A stretch of DNA of 32,522 nucleotides from Candidatus Poseidoniaceae archaeon (GTDB lineage: Archaea > Thermoplasmatota > Poseidoniia > Poseidoniales > Poseidoniaceae). The position numbers and the translations under genes were made by a program. The stretch spans positions 1 to 32,522 of the forward strand of contig CATISI010000216.1 of assembly GCA_949538025.1 (NCBI GenBank). Reading direction: 5' to 3'. The notes under the pieces are model-generated. The model did no database searches and was not told the DNA's origin. It worked only from the letters and a program-made list of their open reading frames with translations. Below, one piece after another: positions 17,192-25,993 of this stretch; the first letter of the stretch is position 1; each line of letters starts with the position of its first letter.

Positions 17192-17723
17192 AAATCAACT
17201 CACGAAAATGGACGAGCTCGAACACAGACTCGCGAATGTCATCGAGAGCAAGGTGCGCCCCTTTCTTCTCGAATTTTGGTAACCCAGGGTACCATCGCCG
17301 AGCCAATTCCTTGATGGTCGAGACATCCACCATCCTGTAGTGAAGATAATTCGCTACGCTTGGCATTTCTTTGACGAGAAATTGGCGGTCGTTCCATACC
17401 GAGTTGCCACAAAGTGGTGCGGTTCTTCTAGGAACGTATTGCTTGATGAACTCGAGAGTTTGGTGTTCTGCCTCTTCTAAACTAACAGAATCGTTTCGAA
17501 CTCGGTCGACCAATCCACTTCCAACGTGGTGTCGAGTATTCCATTCATCCATACCTTCAATCAGTTCTTCGGATACTGAAATTGCAAGATTTGGTCCCTC
17601 AGCAATGATGTTCAGTTCAGAATCGGTGATGATTGTCGCAATCTCAATGATGCTTTCACGTTCCAAGTTCAAACCCGTCATTTCAAGGTCAATCCATACC
17701 ATTCGTTTGTTTGGGTCGTCCAT
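17175..17723 (-). CDS. orn: Oligoribonuclease-like DEDD 3'-5' exoribonuclease
   Basis: MVWIDLEMTGLNLERESIIEIATIITDSELNIIAEGPNLAI...HHVGSGLVDRV...LCGNSVWNDRQFLVKEMPSVANYLHYRMVDVSTIKELARRWYP...HLALDDIRESV; start MDDPNKRM at 17723. Confidence 0.92.
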   Translation of the reverse strand: MDDPNKRMVWIDLEMTGLNLERESIIEIATIITDSELNIIAEGPNLAISVSEELIEGMDEWNTRHHVGSGLVDRVRNDSVSLEEAEHQTLEFIKQYVPRRTAPLCGNSVWNDRQFLVKEMPSVANYLHYRMVDVSTIKELARRWYPGLPKFEKKGAHLALDDIRESVFELVHFRELIFNDRP

Positions 17724-17856
17724 GGTTTTCCGATGAGAAAGCGGTTCTTGAAGTCGGCGTAGGATTCTTGATGGTGATGTTGCAGGCCAATGCATGGTCG
17801 ATGCTGGTGATGTTGCGATTGCTGTCGGCTCTGAGGTCTTTGACCTCTGGCTGTTT

Positions 17857-19170
17857 ATGCTCAAATTCCGTACTTGGCTTGTCGTCATGCTTCTCCTCGT
17901 CGTTGGAATGTCGTATTTTGCTATGTCCGGTTGGGAGACTGACGATGAAGGCCAGAAATCCTCATCATCGGTTAATTCTGATACAGGATGGAGGCATTAT
18001 TCTGTTGTAGCACCAGTTGATACAGGAATCAACGTCTACCACGATCACTTCCGAACGAGTGAAGTCTATCCTGATTGGTTGCTTGATTCCCTTGGCGTGA
18101 CCAAGACATGTGACATTACGTTTGATGGCTCGTGGCAAGAGCGTTATGAGGCCGACAAAGAATCCTGCTGGGATGATATCACGACTTCCGATATTGTGTA
18201 TTTTGCTGGAACAAAAATCATCGGAACTTCCCCTGATGGAGGCACGGACATCCATATTCTTGATGACCCTTCAGATGGACATGGGACCGCTGTTACGGGC
18301 GCAGTCTTGGATGCAAACCCAGATGCAGTCATTTTCTTCGTTGAAGGTTTCTCGACAGAAGCCGTTCTTGCGGCTTCAAATCAACCGCTTGTTGATATCA
18401 TCTCCACATCCTTCGGCGCCATAGGCTCGCTCCCAGTGCCAGGAATCGAGACTGGAACGTACGAAGCAGTCGTTGGCAACAACAAGATTCACACCGGTGC
18501 AGCTGACAATACACCTTCTCCTGCAGTTCAAGATGCTACAGCAGGCCCGCCTTGGTCGATCGGTATCGCAGGATACGCCGAGGAAGGAGACGATCAGAAG
18601 GAAACTATGAGTGGTTCATATCCCGATATCGCAGCAGATTGGACTCAAGTCTTGCCAAATCATGATGATACAGATGGCTATCATGAGACCTCCGGGACGT
18701 CCTTTGCAACGCCCCGCACGGCTGGGATTTTGTCGTTTATCCTGCAAGAGCTGCGAGATGAATTCAACGATGGAGGTTCTGGAGCAACCACAGAACGTGG
18801 TGGTTATCTCGTCAATGGAACGACCAGTGATGGTGAATCCTTTACCATCCGCAATTCAGAGGTTCGTAACGCACTGAACTTGTCTGCATGGTATCCATCC
18901 TTCACATCCTGGGACCCATTCTCAGGTACAACGCCTGTTTCACCAGTTGCACCATGCACACAAGTTGGTTGGGGCGTTGTCAATATGTCCAACATCGAAC
19001 CTATGCTGATGCACTTGAATGGAACACAACCTATGGACAACCGTCCCAGTGATGTCGTCCTGTGTATGAACATGAATCAAGAAGCCCGTGAGGCTTATTG
19101 GGGAGTATACCCTTCAGCACCCGACGAAGCCGTTGTCTCCGGCCGTGAAGCCATCTTCAGAGAAGAATGA
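17857..19170 (+). CDS. Secreted/membrane-anchored subtilisin-like (S8/S53-type) serine protease
   Basis: N-terminal TM/signal MLKFRTWLVVMLLLVVGMSYFAMS; Asp VVAPVDTGINVYHD, His SDGHGTAVTGAVLD, Ser ETSGTSFATPRTAGILSFIL. ORF opens at 17794; start uncertain. Confidence 0.82.
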   Translation: MLKFRTWLVVMLLLVVGMSYFAMSGWETDDEGQKSSSSVNSDTGWRHYSVVAPVDTGINVYHDHFRTSEVYPDWLLDSLGVTKTCDITFDGSWQERYEADKESCWDDITTSDIVYFAGTKIIGTSPDGGTDIHILDDPSDGHGTAVTGAVLDANPDAVIFFVEGFSTEAVLAASNQPLVDIISTSFGAIGSLPVPGIETGTYEAVVGNNKIHTGAADNTPSPAVQDATAGPPWSIGIAGYAEEGDDQKETMSGSYPDIAADWTQVLPNHDDTDGYHETSGTSFATPRTAGILSFILQELRDEFNDGGSGATTERGGYLVNGTTSDGESFTIRNSEVRNALNLSAWYPSFTSWDPFSGTTPVSPVAPCTQVGWGVVNMSNIEPMLMHLNGTQPMDNRPSDVVLCMNMNQEAREAYWGVYPSAPDEAVVSGREAIFREE

Positions 19171-22100
19171 TCACAACGGTTCGAAGTCAAGGACAATCTG
19201 TCCAAGCATGTTAACACGGACAACTGGCTTGAAGCCTTCATGCGGCGTCATGGCAATGGTTCGAGTGATCTGTTCAATCGATTCCTTTGGTAGACGTACA
19301 TCGAATCCTTCCATCGTTTCGATGTAACCGATATTGTTCGTTGTTGCATTGCCAATTGGATTGACGATTTCGTTCAACTCTTCTTCGAGTTCCTTACCTA
19401 ATTTGAGTAGTTCCGTTTCTTCAGCATTCGTGCTGCCTTTCTCTTCAACAGACGTTTTCTCTGTCTTGATTTCGTGCTCCTGAATATCGTCGATTTCTTC
19501 TTCAGTGTCATCTTCAAGTTCATCTTCAAGTTCATCTTCATCATCCACAACCGTCTCAGGAATTGGCTGTTGAGGGACAACAGTATCCCCAAAGACTTGG
19601 GGGATCACAACATCCTGAACATCGAACATTGAGCGGCGTTGCATATACATGAATCCGTAGCCAAGTGCGAGCAAACCGGTGATTACGAGTGTTAGGCTTC
19701 TGAAGAGAACATCATCGGATCCATCCAGATAAATGTAAAGCGAAACCATCGTCAACACAGAACCAAACACACCGAGTCCACGTCGCCAACGAACTTGTGC
19801 TTGGGTTTCATCAAAGCCAGTAATAGCAAGCGCTGTCAGAATCGCTGCAGTAAGGAAGAACGCAATCTCGGTTTGGTCCTGTCCGAAGGCGTAAATGACA
19901 CCAGTCAAGGCAGCCACAACACCAGAGAAGCCCATGTATTCGATGAAACTGAAGAATTCCTCATCGTCGTTCCATGTGAAGATCTTTGAATCATAGATTC
20001 GATCTGTCTTCGAGGAGAGGTAAATCATCACAGCGCCTTCGACAAAGAAGATGCCTCCTATGAGGAATTGTCGCATGGATTCTGACCCAACCTCAAACTG
20101 ATGGATAAGGTTGGCTGCGGTCAATCCGTCGATGAGTGGGAGGAAGAGAATCGATACCTTGTCACCCTTTTGCACGGCTTCATAGGTAGCCCATCCACTG
20201 CCAGCAAGCATACCAAGGCCATTGACAACATCGAACGATAGAAGCAGCGTTGAAATAGCCAAAAAGCGTAGTTGAGTGTCCAAAGAGTATGGCATGAGCT
20301 TTTCCAGCCGTTCTTCATCTTGGACATTCATGCGCATGATGCCATAGGCTTCTGCCAACCATAGCACGTAGATGATACCACCTGAAAACAGCATCGAGTA
20401 TCCAAAGATGTCACCTGTGAAGTAGCCTCCATCAGCAAACCCGATCATGAATGAGAAGATGATTCCAACCGAAAGAAGTGGCATGAGGTTGATGTCTCCA
20501 CGTACCCATGCATTGGCGATTCCGAAGATACAAGCAACCAGTGGCAACCAAGACGCCGATGGAAGTACGGCCCAAATGGCGAACAGGAACCAAATCATAG
20601 GCAGGAACCATGGGAACGGATTGTCCACAACTTCTTTGCTTTGGACATCTCGAACGCTCCATGCAAGCGGCATCAACATATGCGCTGCGACAAGCATTCC
20701 AGTTACGCGCGTGAACCAAAGGATTCTAATTTCCGTGATGTCGGCAGGATTGTCGAAGAACGAATCAAGGAAGGCATGAGTAATACCATGGTCATAGGTC
20801 CAGTACATTGAGATAGTAGCAATAGGGGCTAGTAGCGTTACACCATGGTGTCGATACTGGATGGCCGTAATCGTAACAAGCCCGTACATGCTTAGGAAGA
20901 GCAGACCACCGGATTGGTCGAGCATTCCAATCACCAAGAGGACACAGAGCATAACTTGGTCAGCTTGACGGCTCAAATGATCTCGGTCAAGGCCACGTTT
21001 GTTAATCAGAACAAACGCTCCAATCGGTGCAGAAAGGAAGATGATATCGTACATGATCCCTGCTTTGAACAAACCATCCGTATGTTCAACATTGAACATG
21101 AGTGGGATGGATGAGGCTGCAATGATGAGGAGCATGAATGCACCAATCATTCTGCTTTGGGAAGAGATAACATCCATGGATTTGATTTCCCACATGACGA
21201 TACCGATTGGGATGGCATACAAACCGACCAGGTAGAATGCATCCCCGACCAAGACCTCCGGGTTGAGCATGCTAATGCCAATCGTGATTGCCAAAAGTGA
21301 GAATGCCATCGATATACGGCCAATTGAACCAATTGAACTCTCAGTCAACACATCTGCATCGTCGACTTCCTTGATGTACCATGCATTTGTTTCCGAATCG
21401 TAGGTGTAAGCGCCAGCGGCTTTCAACTCGAGCAGAGACATCAATTGGCCGATGTCCACTTCAACATCTCGTACGGTGTTGAACAGGCCGTATACAATGA
21501 GACCGAGCAGTACGAACTCAAGCGATACTCCATTCAAGGCCGAAAGTTGGTAAGAATCCGGTATTTCGAGCTTGCCAGTCAAAAGCAAACCAGTGCTGAC
21601 GGCCAAGGCTGTGATGAGAGCAAGTGTTGAGTTCCGACGTTCGATGTCATCCTTGTCCCGTGCTCTTAGCATCGATTCGTAGACCATACCAAGCAAATAA
21701 ATCACGAACATCCATGTTACAAACCAGTAAGCGGAATCCAAAATGGTCGAACTGAGTGCAATGAATGTGACGGTTTGGACGCTGCTCCAAATGGAAATCT
21801 TCTCCAATCGCCGAGCTGTTTCAGCAATGACAACAATGCCAATGGCAATTGCAATGTCCATCTCGATTTGATCCACGCCATATCCAATTCGGTCGCTGAA
21901 GAGGTAGGAAAACGATAGAGCAGAGATGGTGAAGTTTGCGACCCACTTACGCGTTGCTTCTGCAGCGAACAGCATGTAAGAAATCATGACCAATGCGATG
22001 ACCCAAGGGATGATGGCTTCGTCACCATCGAGCGTCCACAATGAGAATGCAAGTCCAATGGGCATTGCCGGGACTCTGTTTCTGTGCGTTGCAGGGAAGT

Positions 22101-23193
22101 AGGCACAGAGGACAGTAATCCAGAGCGCTACGGGAAGGGTGAGGAGGTTCTCAGCGCTTTGGTTACCCATTTCTGCGGGTTTTAAAGGACCGATGACGAG
22201 GTTGAAGTCTTCCAAACTTGCAATGAGCATCGCAACAACAACAACACCGATCATGAAGAAGGACATTCTTTCTGCCAAGGTTTGCTTTAATCGTTCATTT
22301 CCTGCTAAGAATCCCTGAATAATGATGATGAAGATGAGTAGTGAAAGCGCACCACCCTCGCCTCCCGGGGGTGCGTTCTCATTGAGTAATTCATAGACGA
22401 TTGGAATGATGCCAGAAACGACACTTACGACTGCGAAATTGATCGATTTATTTGACATCAATGCGCTATACATGGCAAGTCCACACAATCCAACGATTGC
22501 GGTTCCTAGCGGATAGGACACTTCGTACTCTGCCCACTCAATCCACGTTCCTACGCCGACAAGCAACAATCCGAGTGGAATGTAACTGGCAACAGCCCAG
22601 CCGAAGGAAGTATCTCCTCTGTACCGCTCGAGAATCTTGCGGTGAGCGAGCCACATGCCAAATGCACCAAGAGTTTGAGCATAGATTAAGTTCGCACTTG
22701 CAATGAATTCGCCCGTTTCTCCATCGACAGAACCGAGGAATGTGAATTTACTACCGTCAAATTCAAATTCAGACAGGGTAAAGTATCCTGCGAGATATCG
22801 GATGCCCCATAGCGTCCCAACAGCCATGAAAAAGAAAGCCATGCCAAGAAGATAGTTCTGTGAAATCATCAGATGAAAATCGTTCTTTTTCGCTTGCAAT
22901 TCTACCATGAAGAGGGCAATTCCAGCTGAAAGCAGCCCACCTCCGAAGAGGTATGCGAATTTTTCCTCACCGGTATTCTCAGCAAAGGCGATTCCAAGCA
23001 ATCCTGTCCAGATGGCAATCATCGCAACGCCGAACATCGTGATTTCAGTGAAACGTTCGAGTGAATCTCCATTTGTTTGTCCTGGGGCACGAACGATCAC
23101 AGGCTTGAATGGTATTTCTTGTTCATCCTTCGCATAAATTGCATCGTTTGCAATTGACACCATTTGCTTTGGTTTTCTCTGTGGTGCAGGCAT
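19171..23193 (-). CDS. Giant polytopic membrane protein of unknown function with acidic cytosolic-like C-terminal tail
   Basis: 1343-aa ORF with numerous successive hydrophobic helices, then DEDELEDELEDDTEEEIDDIQEHEIKTEK... and a terminal EGFDVRLPKESIEQITRTIAMTPHEGFKPVVRVNMLGQIVLDFEPL domain. Likely start 23193 or 23202. Confidence 0.88.
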   Translation of the reverse strand: MPAPQRKPKQMVSIANDAIYAKDEQEIPFKPVIVRAPGQTNGDSLERFTEITMFGVAMIAIWTGLLGIAFAENTGEEKFAYLFGGGLLSAGIALFMVELQAKKNDFHLMISQNYLLGMAFFFMAVGTLWGIRYLAGYFTLSEFEFDGSKFTFLGSVDGETGEFIASANLIYAQTLGAFGMWLAHRKILERYRGDTSFGWAVASYIPLGLLLVGVGTWIEWAEYEVSYPLGTAIVGLCGLAMYSALMSNKSINFAVVSVVSGIIPIVYELLNENAPPGGEGGALSLLIFIIIIQGFLAGNERLKQTLAERMSFFMIGVVVVAMLIASLEDFNLVIGPLKPAEMGNQSAENLLTLPVALWITVLCAYFPATHRNRVPAMPIGLAFSLWTLDGDEAIIPWVIALVMISYMLFAAEATRKWVANFTISALSFSYLFSDRIGYGVDQIEMDIAIAIGIVVIAETARRLEKISIWSSVQTVTFIALSSTILDSAYWFVTWMFVIYLLGMVYESMLRARDKDDIERRNSTLALITALAVSTGLLLTGKLEIPDSYQLSALNGVSLEFVLLGLIVYGLFNTVRDVEVDIGQLMSLLELKAAGAYTYDSETNAWYIKEVDDADVLTESSIGSIGRISMAFSLLAITIGISMLNPEVLVGDAFYLVGLYAIPIGIVMWEIKSMDVISSQSRMIGAFMLLIIAASSIPLMFNVEHTDGLFKAGIMYDIIFLSAPIGAFVLINKRGLDRDHLSRQADQVMLCVLLVIGMLDQSGGLLFLSMYGLVTITAIQYRHHGVTLLAPIATISMYWTYDHGITHAFLDSFFDNPADITEIRILWFTRVTGMLVAAHMLMPLAWSVRDVQSKEVVDNPFPWFLPMIWFLFAIWAVLPSASWLPLVACIFGIANAWVRGDINLMPLLSVGIIFSFMIGFADGGYFTGDIFGYSMLFSGGIIYVLWLAEAYGIMRMNVQDEERLEKLMPYSLDTQLRFLAISTLLLSFDVVNGLGMLAGSGWATYEAVQKGDKVSILFLPLIDGLTAANLIHQFEVGSESMRQFLIGGIFFVEGAVMIYLSSKTDRIYDSKIFTWNDDEEFFSFIEYMGFSGVVAALTGVIYAFGQDQTEIAFFLTAAILTALAITGFDETQAQVRWRRGLGVFGSVLTMVSLYIYLDGSDDVLFRSLTLVITGLLALGYGFMYMQRRSMFDVQDVVIPQVFGDTVVPQQPIPETVVDDEDELEDELEDDTEEEIDDIQEHEIKTEKTSVEEKGSTNAEETELLKLGKELEEELNEIVNPIGNATTNNIGYIETMEGFDVRLPKESIEQITRTIAMTPHEGFKPVVRVNMLGQIVLDFEPL
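19511..19546 (-). repeat. 12-bp tandem repeat encoding the acidic DELE/DELE tract
   Basis: tcttcaagttca twice in tandem (19511-19522, 19523-19534), followed by a degenerate third unit; encodes EDELEDELEDD. Confidence 0.7.
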
Positions 23194-23221
23194 TTGAATC
23201 AATACTTGTTGGCATCATTAC

Positions 23222-23233
23222 CAATATAAATTA
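23222..23233 (-). promoter_or_regulatory. Candidate archaeal TATA-box for the 19171..23193 CDS
   Basis: caatataaatta (minus strand TAATTTATATTG) lies about 30 bp upstream of the minus-strand ATG at 23193, in the divergent intergenic region 23203-23326. Confidence 0.45.
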
Positions 23234-23326
23234 ACACCCAGCATTGACCACTTTGGTTGCAATTCGTGACAATTTCTTTACACTCCAATCGAAAGACTTC
23301 AAACAATAGTGTTTCTTGGATGAAAC

Positions 23327-25330
23327 ATGGCCCGTGTGAACTCAACGAGATTGACCCTAACAATCCTTTGTCTTACCATGTTTGTGTTGCCCACCGTTCT
23401 CGCTACAGTACCTGTTGCACCCAATCAAGATTCAGTAGAACAAGGTTGGTGGGTTGAAACAACCGTCGACCGTGACGGAAACGGGATTGGGGATATGATC
23501 GAAGTGCACCAGAAGAACCCACTTTTCCTCGATGAGGATAAGACGCTTCCGTTAATCATCGACTTTTCATTCACGCCTGGCGATGCTGAAATCAAGATGC
23601 TTGAAGATGCTGTAGAGTACCGTCATCAATGGACGTTGAAAGGCATCGATGCGCTTGCCGGTCGAGTTCCTGTTGGCTACATCCTTGAAGCATCTCAACT
23701 CCCTGGCGTTGTCATGCTCGAACTTGATGGCATCCTTTCAGTCACAAACGGCGACGCTGCCGTCCTTCATGGCGTTGATACAGCCTGGGCAGAGACAGGT
23801 TACGACGGCTCGGGCACAACTGTAGCCATCATTGATACAGGAATTGATGGAAATCACTCCAGTCTTGACGATCAAGACGATGACCCAACTACGTACGACC
23901 CGAAAGTCATTGCATTCTACGACCCTGTCAACAACCCAAGTTTGACAAACGGCACTGAGGTTTTCCCATACGATGACCAAGGACATGGCTCCCATTGCGC
24001 CGGAACAACCGCTGGAACCGGTGCTCCAACCTACGACCATCCCGGTATGGCGCCACAGGCTTTCCTAGTGGGTGTCAAGGTTCTCGATGCAGGTGGCAGC
24101 GGATCTTTTGCAACCGTCATGGCAGGAATGGAATGGACCGTTGAGAAGCGATACGAATTCAACATACGAGCAGCATCAATGAGCCTTGGAGGCCCTGGCG
24201 CAATTGAATGGACTTCTTCTGAAGAAGATAGCGTCAACCGCTACGCAAACGAAATGGTTCGTGCTGGAATTGCTTTGTTCATCGCTGCTGGAAACAGTGC
24301 CTTCTCAGCACAGATCGGAACTCCGGGCAGTGCTGAGGATGCCATCACAGTCGGTGCTTTGGACAAGGATTCAAGCATCGCCATCTACAGTAGCCAAGGT
24401 CCGACAGAAGAAGGTCGAATCAAGCCAAACATTGCCTATGTTGGCTCCGATGTTATGTCGGTTGCTCACAACACTGGCGATGGTTATGTTGCTTTTAGTG
24501 GTACAAGCATGGCCACACCTGGTGCGGCTGGTGTAGCAGCACTGATGTTGCAAGCAAATCCAGATTTGTCTCCTTTCGATATTCGGAACATCATGCAAGA
24601 GACTGCGACCTATCGTCAGTGCCATTACATGGGTGCAAATGAACCGTGCGCTGAGGATTTTATTCCGAAGAACCGACAGAACAACGTCTACGGTCATGGA
24701 GAAGTCCGTGCAGTCGATGCGCTACTTGAGGCAGCTGAGCGTGATTACGCATTCAACTCGAACATCAGTGTCACCATTTCGACACCCGCAACACTCGATA
24801 ATCGAATCCATCTCGAGCGAGGCGATAGCATCGCCTTCGAGGTCAGTGAAAACATGGAAACCGTCCAATGGAGAAGCAACCATTTGCGCGACGATTGGTC
24901 CAACATTCACACATACGAGTCAGGAGACACGTCTGGAGAATTGTCCATCATTGACATCATTCATCAGATTGAGCATCTTCCTGGTATTGCCGTCATGGGC
25001 AATCACACCATCTCGCTGCGAGGTGTTCAGTACCAAGATGGTACAACATCTGCCTCACCACTTGTCACTGCGGAGATTATGGTCATGGACGATGATACAA
25101 ACCCGCCAACGGCGAGTGGTGAAGATGGGCTCTCAGCAACGACGATTGTAGTCGTTTCAGTCGGTGGTATCATTCTCTTCCTTGTCGTTCTCCTATTGAT
25201 TTCGACCATCTCCAGTCGAGAGGAGGGAACGCTTGCTGGTAAGGATCTCCAGACGTATCTCGATGCTCAAATCGTTGATGCGGTCGATTCCGATTTGTCT
25301 GAAAACCCGTTCTGGGAAGAAAAGGCGTAA
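23327..25330 (+). CDS. Secreted subtilisin-like S8 serine protease with C-terminal TM anchor
   Basis: Signal peptide MARVNSTRLTLTILCLTMFVLPTVLA; Asp VAIIDTGIDGNHSSL, His DDQGHGSHCAGTTAGT, Asn FIAAGNSAF, Ser FSGTSMATPGAAGVAALML; C-terminal TTIVVVSVGGIILFLVVLLLIS. Confidence 0.96.
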   Translation: MARVNSTRLTLTILCLTMFVLPTVLATVPVAPNQDSVEQGWWVETTVDRDGNGIGDMIEVHQKNPLFLDEDKTLPLIIDFSFTPGDAEIKMLEDAVEYRHQWTLKGIDALAGRVPVGYILEASQLPGVVMLELDGILSVTNGDAAVLHGVDTAWAETGYDGSGTTVAIIDTGIDGNHSSLDDQDDDPTTYDPKVIAFYDPVNNPSLTNGTEVFPYDDQGHGSHCAGTTAGTGAPTYDHPGMAPQAFLVGVKVLDAGGSGSFATVMAGMEWTVEKRYEFNIRAASMSLGGPGAIEWTSSEEDSVNRYANEMVRAGIALFIAAGNSAFSAQIGTPGSAEDAITVGALDKDSSIAIYSSQGPTEEGRIKPNIAYVGSDVMSVAHNTGDGYVAFSGTSMATPGAAGVAALMLQANPDLSPFDIRNIMQETATYRQCHYMGANEPCAEDFIPKNRQNNVYGHGEVRAVDALLEAAERDYAFNSNISVTISTPATLDNRIHLERGDSIAFEVSENMETVQWRSNHLRDDWSNIHTYESGDTSGELSIIDIIHQIEHLPGIAVMGNHTISLRGVQYQDGTTSASPLVTAEIMVMDDDTNPPTASGEDGLSATTIVVVSVGGIILFLVVLLLISTISSREEGTLAGKDLQTYLDAQIVDAVDSDLSENPFWEEKA

Positions 25331-25386
25331 TTCTTGGATTGGAGTGGTACCTTACATTCATAGACGGAGTTCCCAAGGTGAGAAAC

Positions 25387-25989
25387 ATGGTCGGGAAAGA
25401 ACACGTAACGATGATTCCATCTTCACCGAAGACGATTTGGTCTGCGACGGTCAACGGTCATGACGTCCAAGCCATTGCTCCATCAAATGCCATTTTGCTC
25501 GACGTTCTTCGCGATGAAGTCGGCATGCTTGGTGTGAAGCGGGGTTGCGACTTGGGAACGTGTGGTTGCTGTGCAGTGCTCATTGATGGTGAGCCTCGCC
25601 TGTCCTGCTTGTGCCTAGCCGGACAAGTCGAAGGTCAAGCGATTACGACGGTTGAAGGGCTTGCAGATGGTGCACACCTCGCACCGATTCAAACCTGCTT
25701 TGCAACACACGGGGGTTCGCAGTGTGGATTCTGCACGCCAGGATTCCTCATGAGTGCTGAAGCACTTCTCAATGAAAACGAGAATCCAACACGGGATGAA
25801 ATCGCATGTGCTATCGAAGGAAACCTTTGCCGATGCACAGGTTATCAACAAATTGTCGATTCTATAGAGGCAGCTGCAGAAATCAAGCGAGGTGATGCGC
25901 CTGCATCATCTCCAGCAAGTGATCCTCATCCAAATCCACATCCAGAAGGGCCTGATGAACCATCGATGCCACCTGGCCATGCGAGGTGA
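25387..25989 (+). CDS. Molybdenum hydroxylase small subunit, two [2Fe-2S] clusters (CoxS/HcrC/XdhC-type iron-sulfur subunit)
   Basis: CDLGTCGCCAVLIDGEPRLSC plant-type ferredoxin motif and CGFCTPGFLMSAEALL...IEGNLCRCTGYQQIVDSI second cluster. Track start 25339 is a TTG; first ATG is 25387. Confidence 0.93.
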   Translation: MVGKEHVTMIPSSPKTIWSATVNGHDVQAIAPSNAILLDVLRDEVGMLGVKRGCDLGTCGCCAVLIDGEPRLSCLCLAGQVEGQAITTVEGLADGAHLAPIQTCFATHGGSQCGFCTPGFLMSAEALLNENENPTRDEIACAIEGNLCRCTGYQQIVDSIEAAAEIKRGDAPASSPASDPHPNPHPEGPDEPSMPPGHAR

Positions 25990-25993
25990 TCCC

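Noticed and set aside
19511-19546. Short tandem repeat as a possible CRISPR or regulatory repeat
   Set aside because: Only about 2-3 copies of a 12-mer, in frame and encoding an acidic tract; no spacers.
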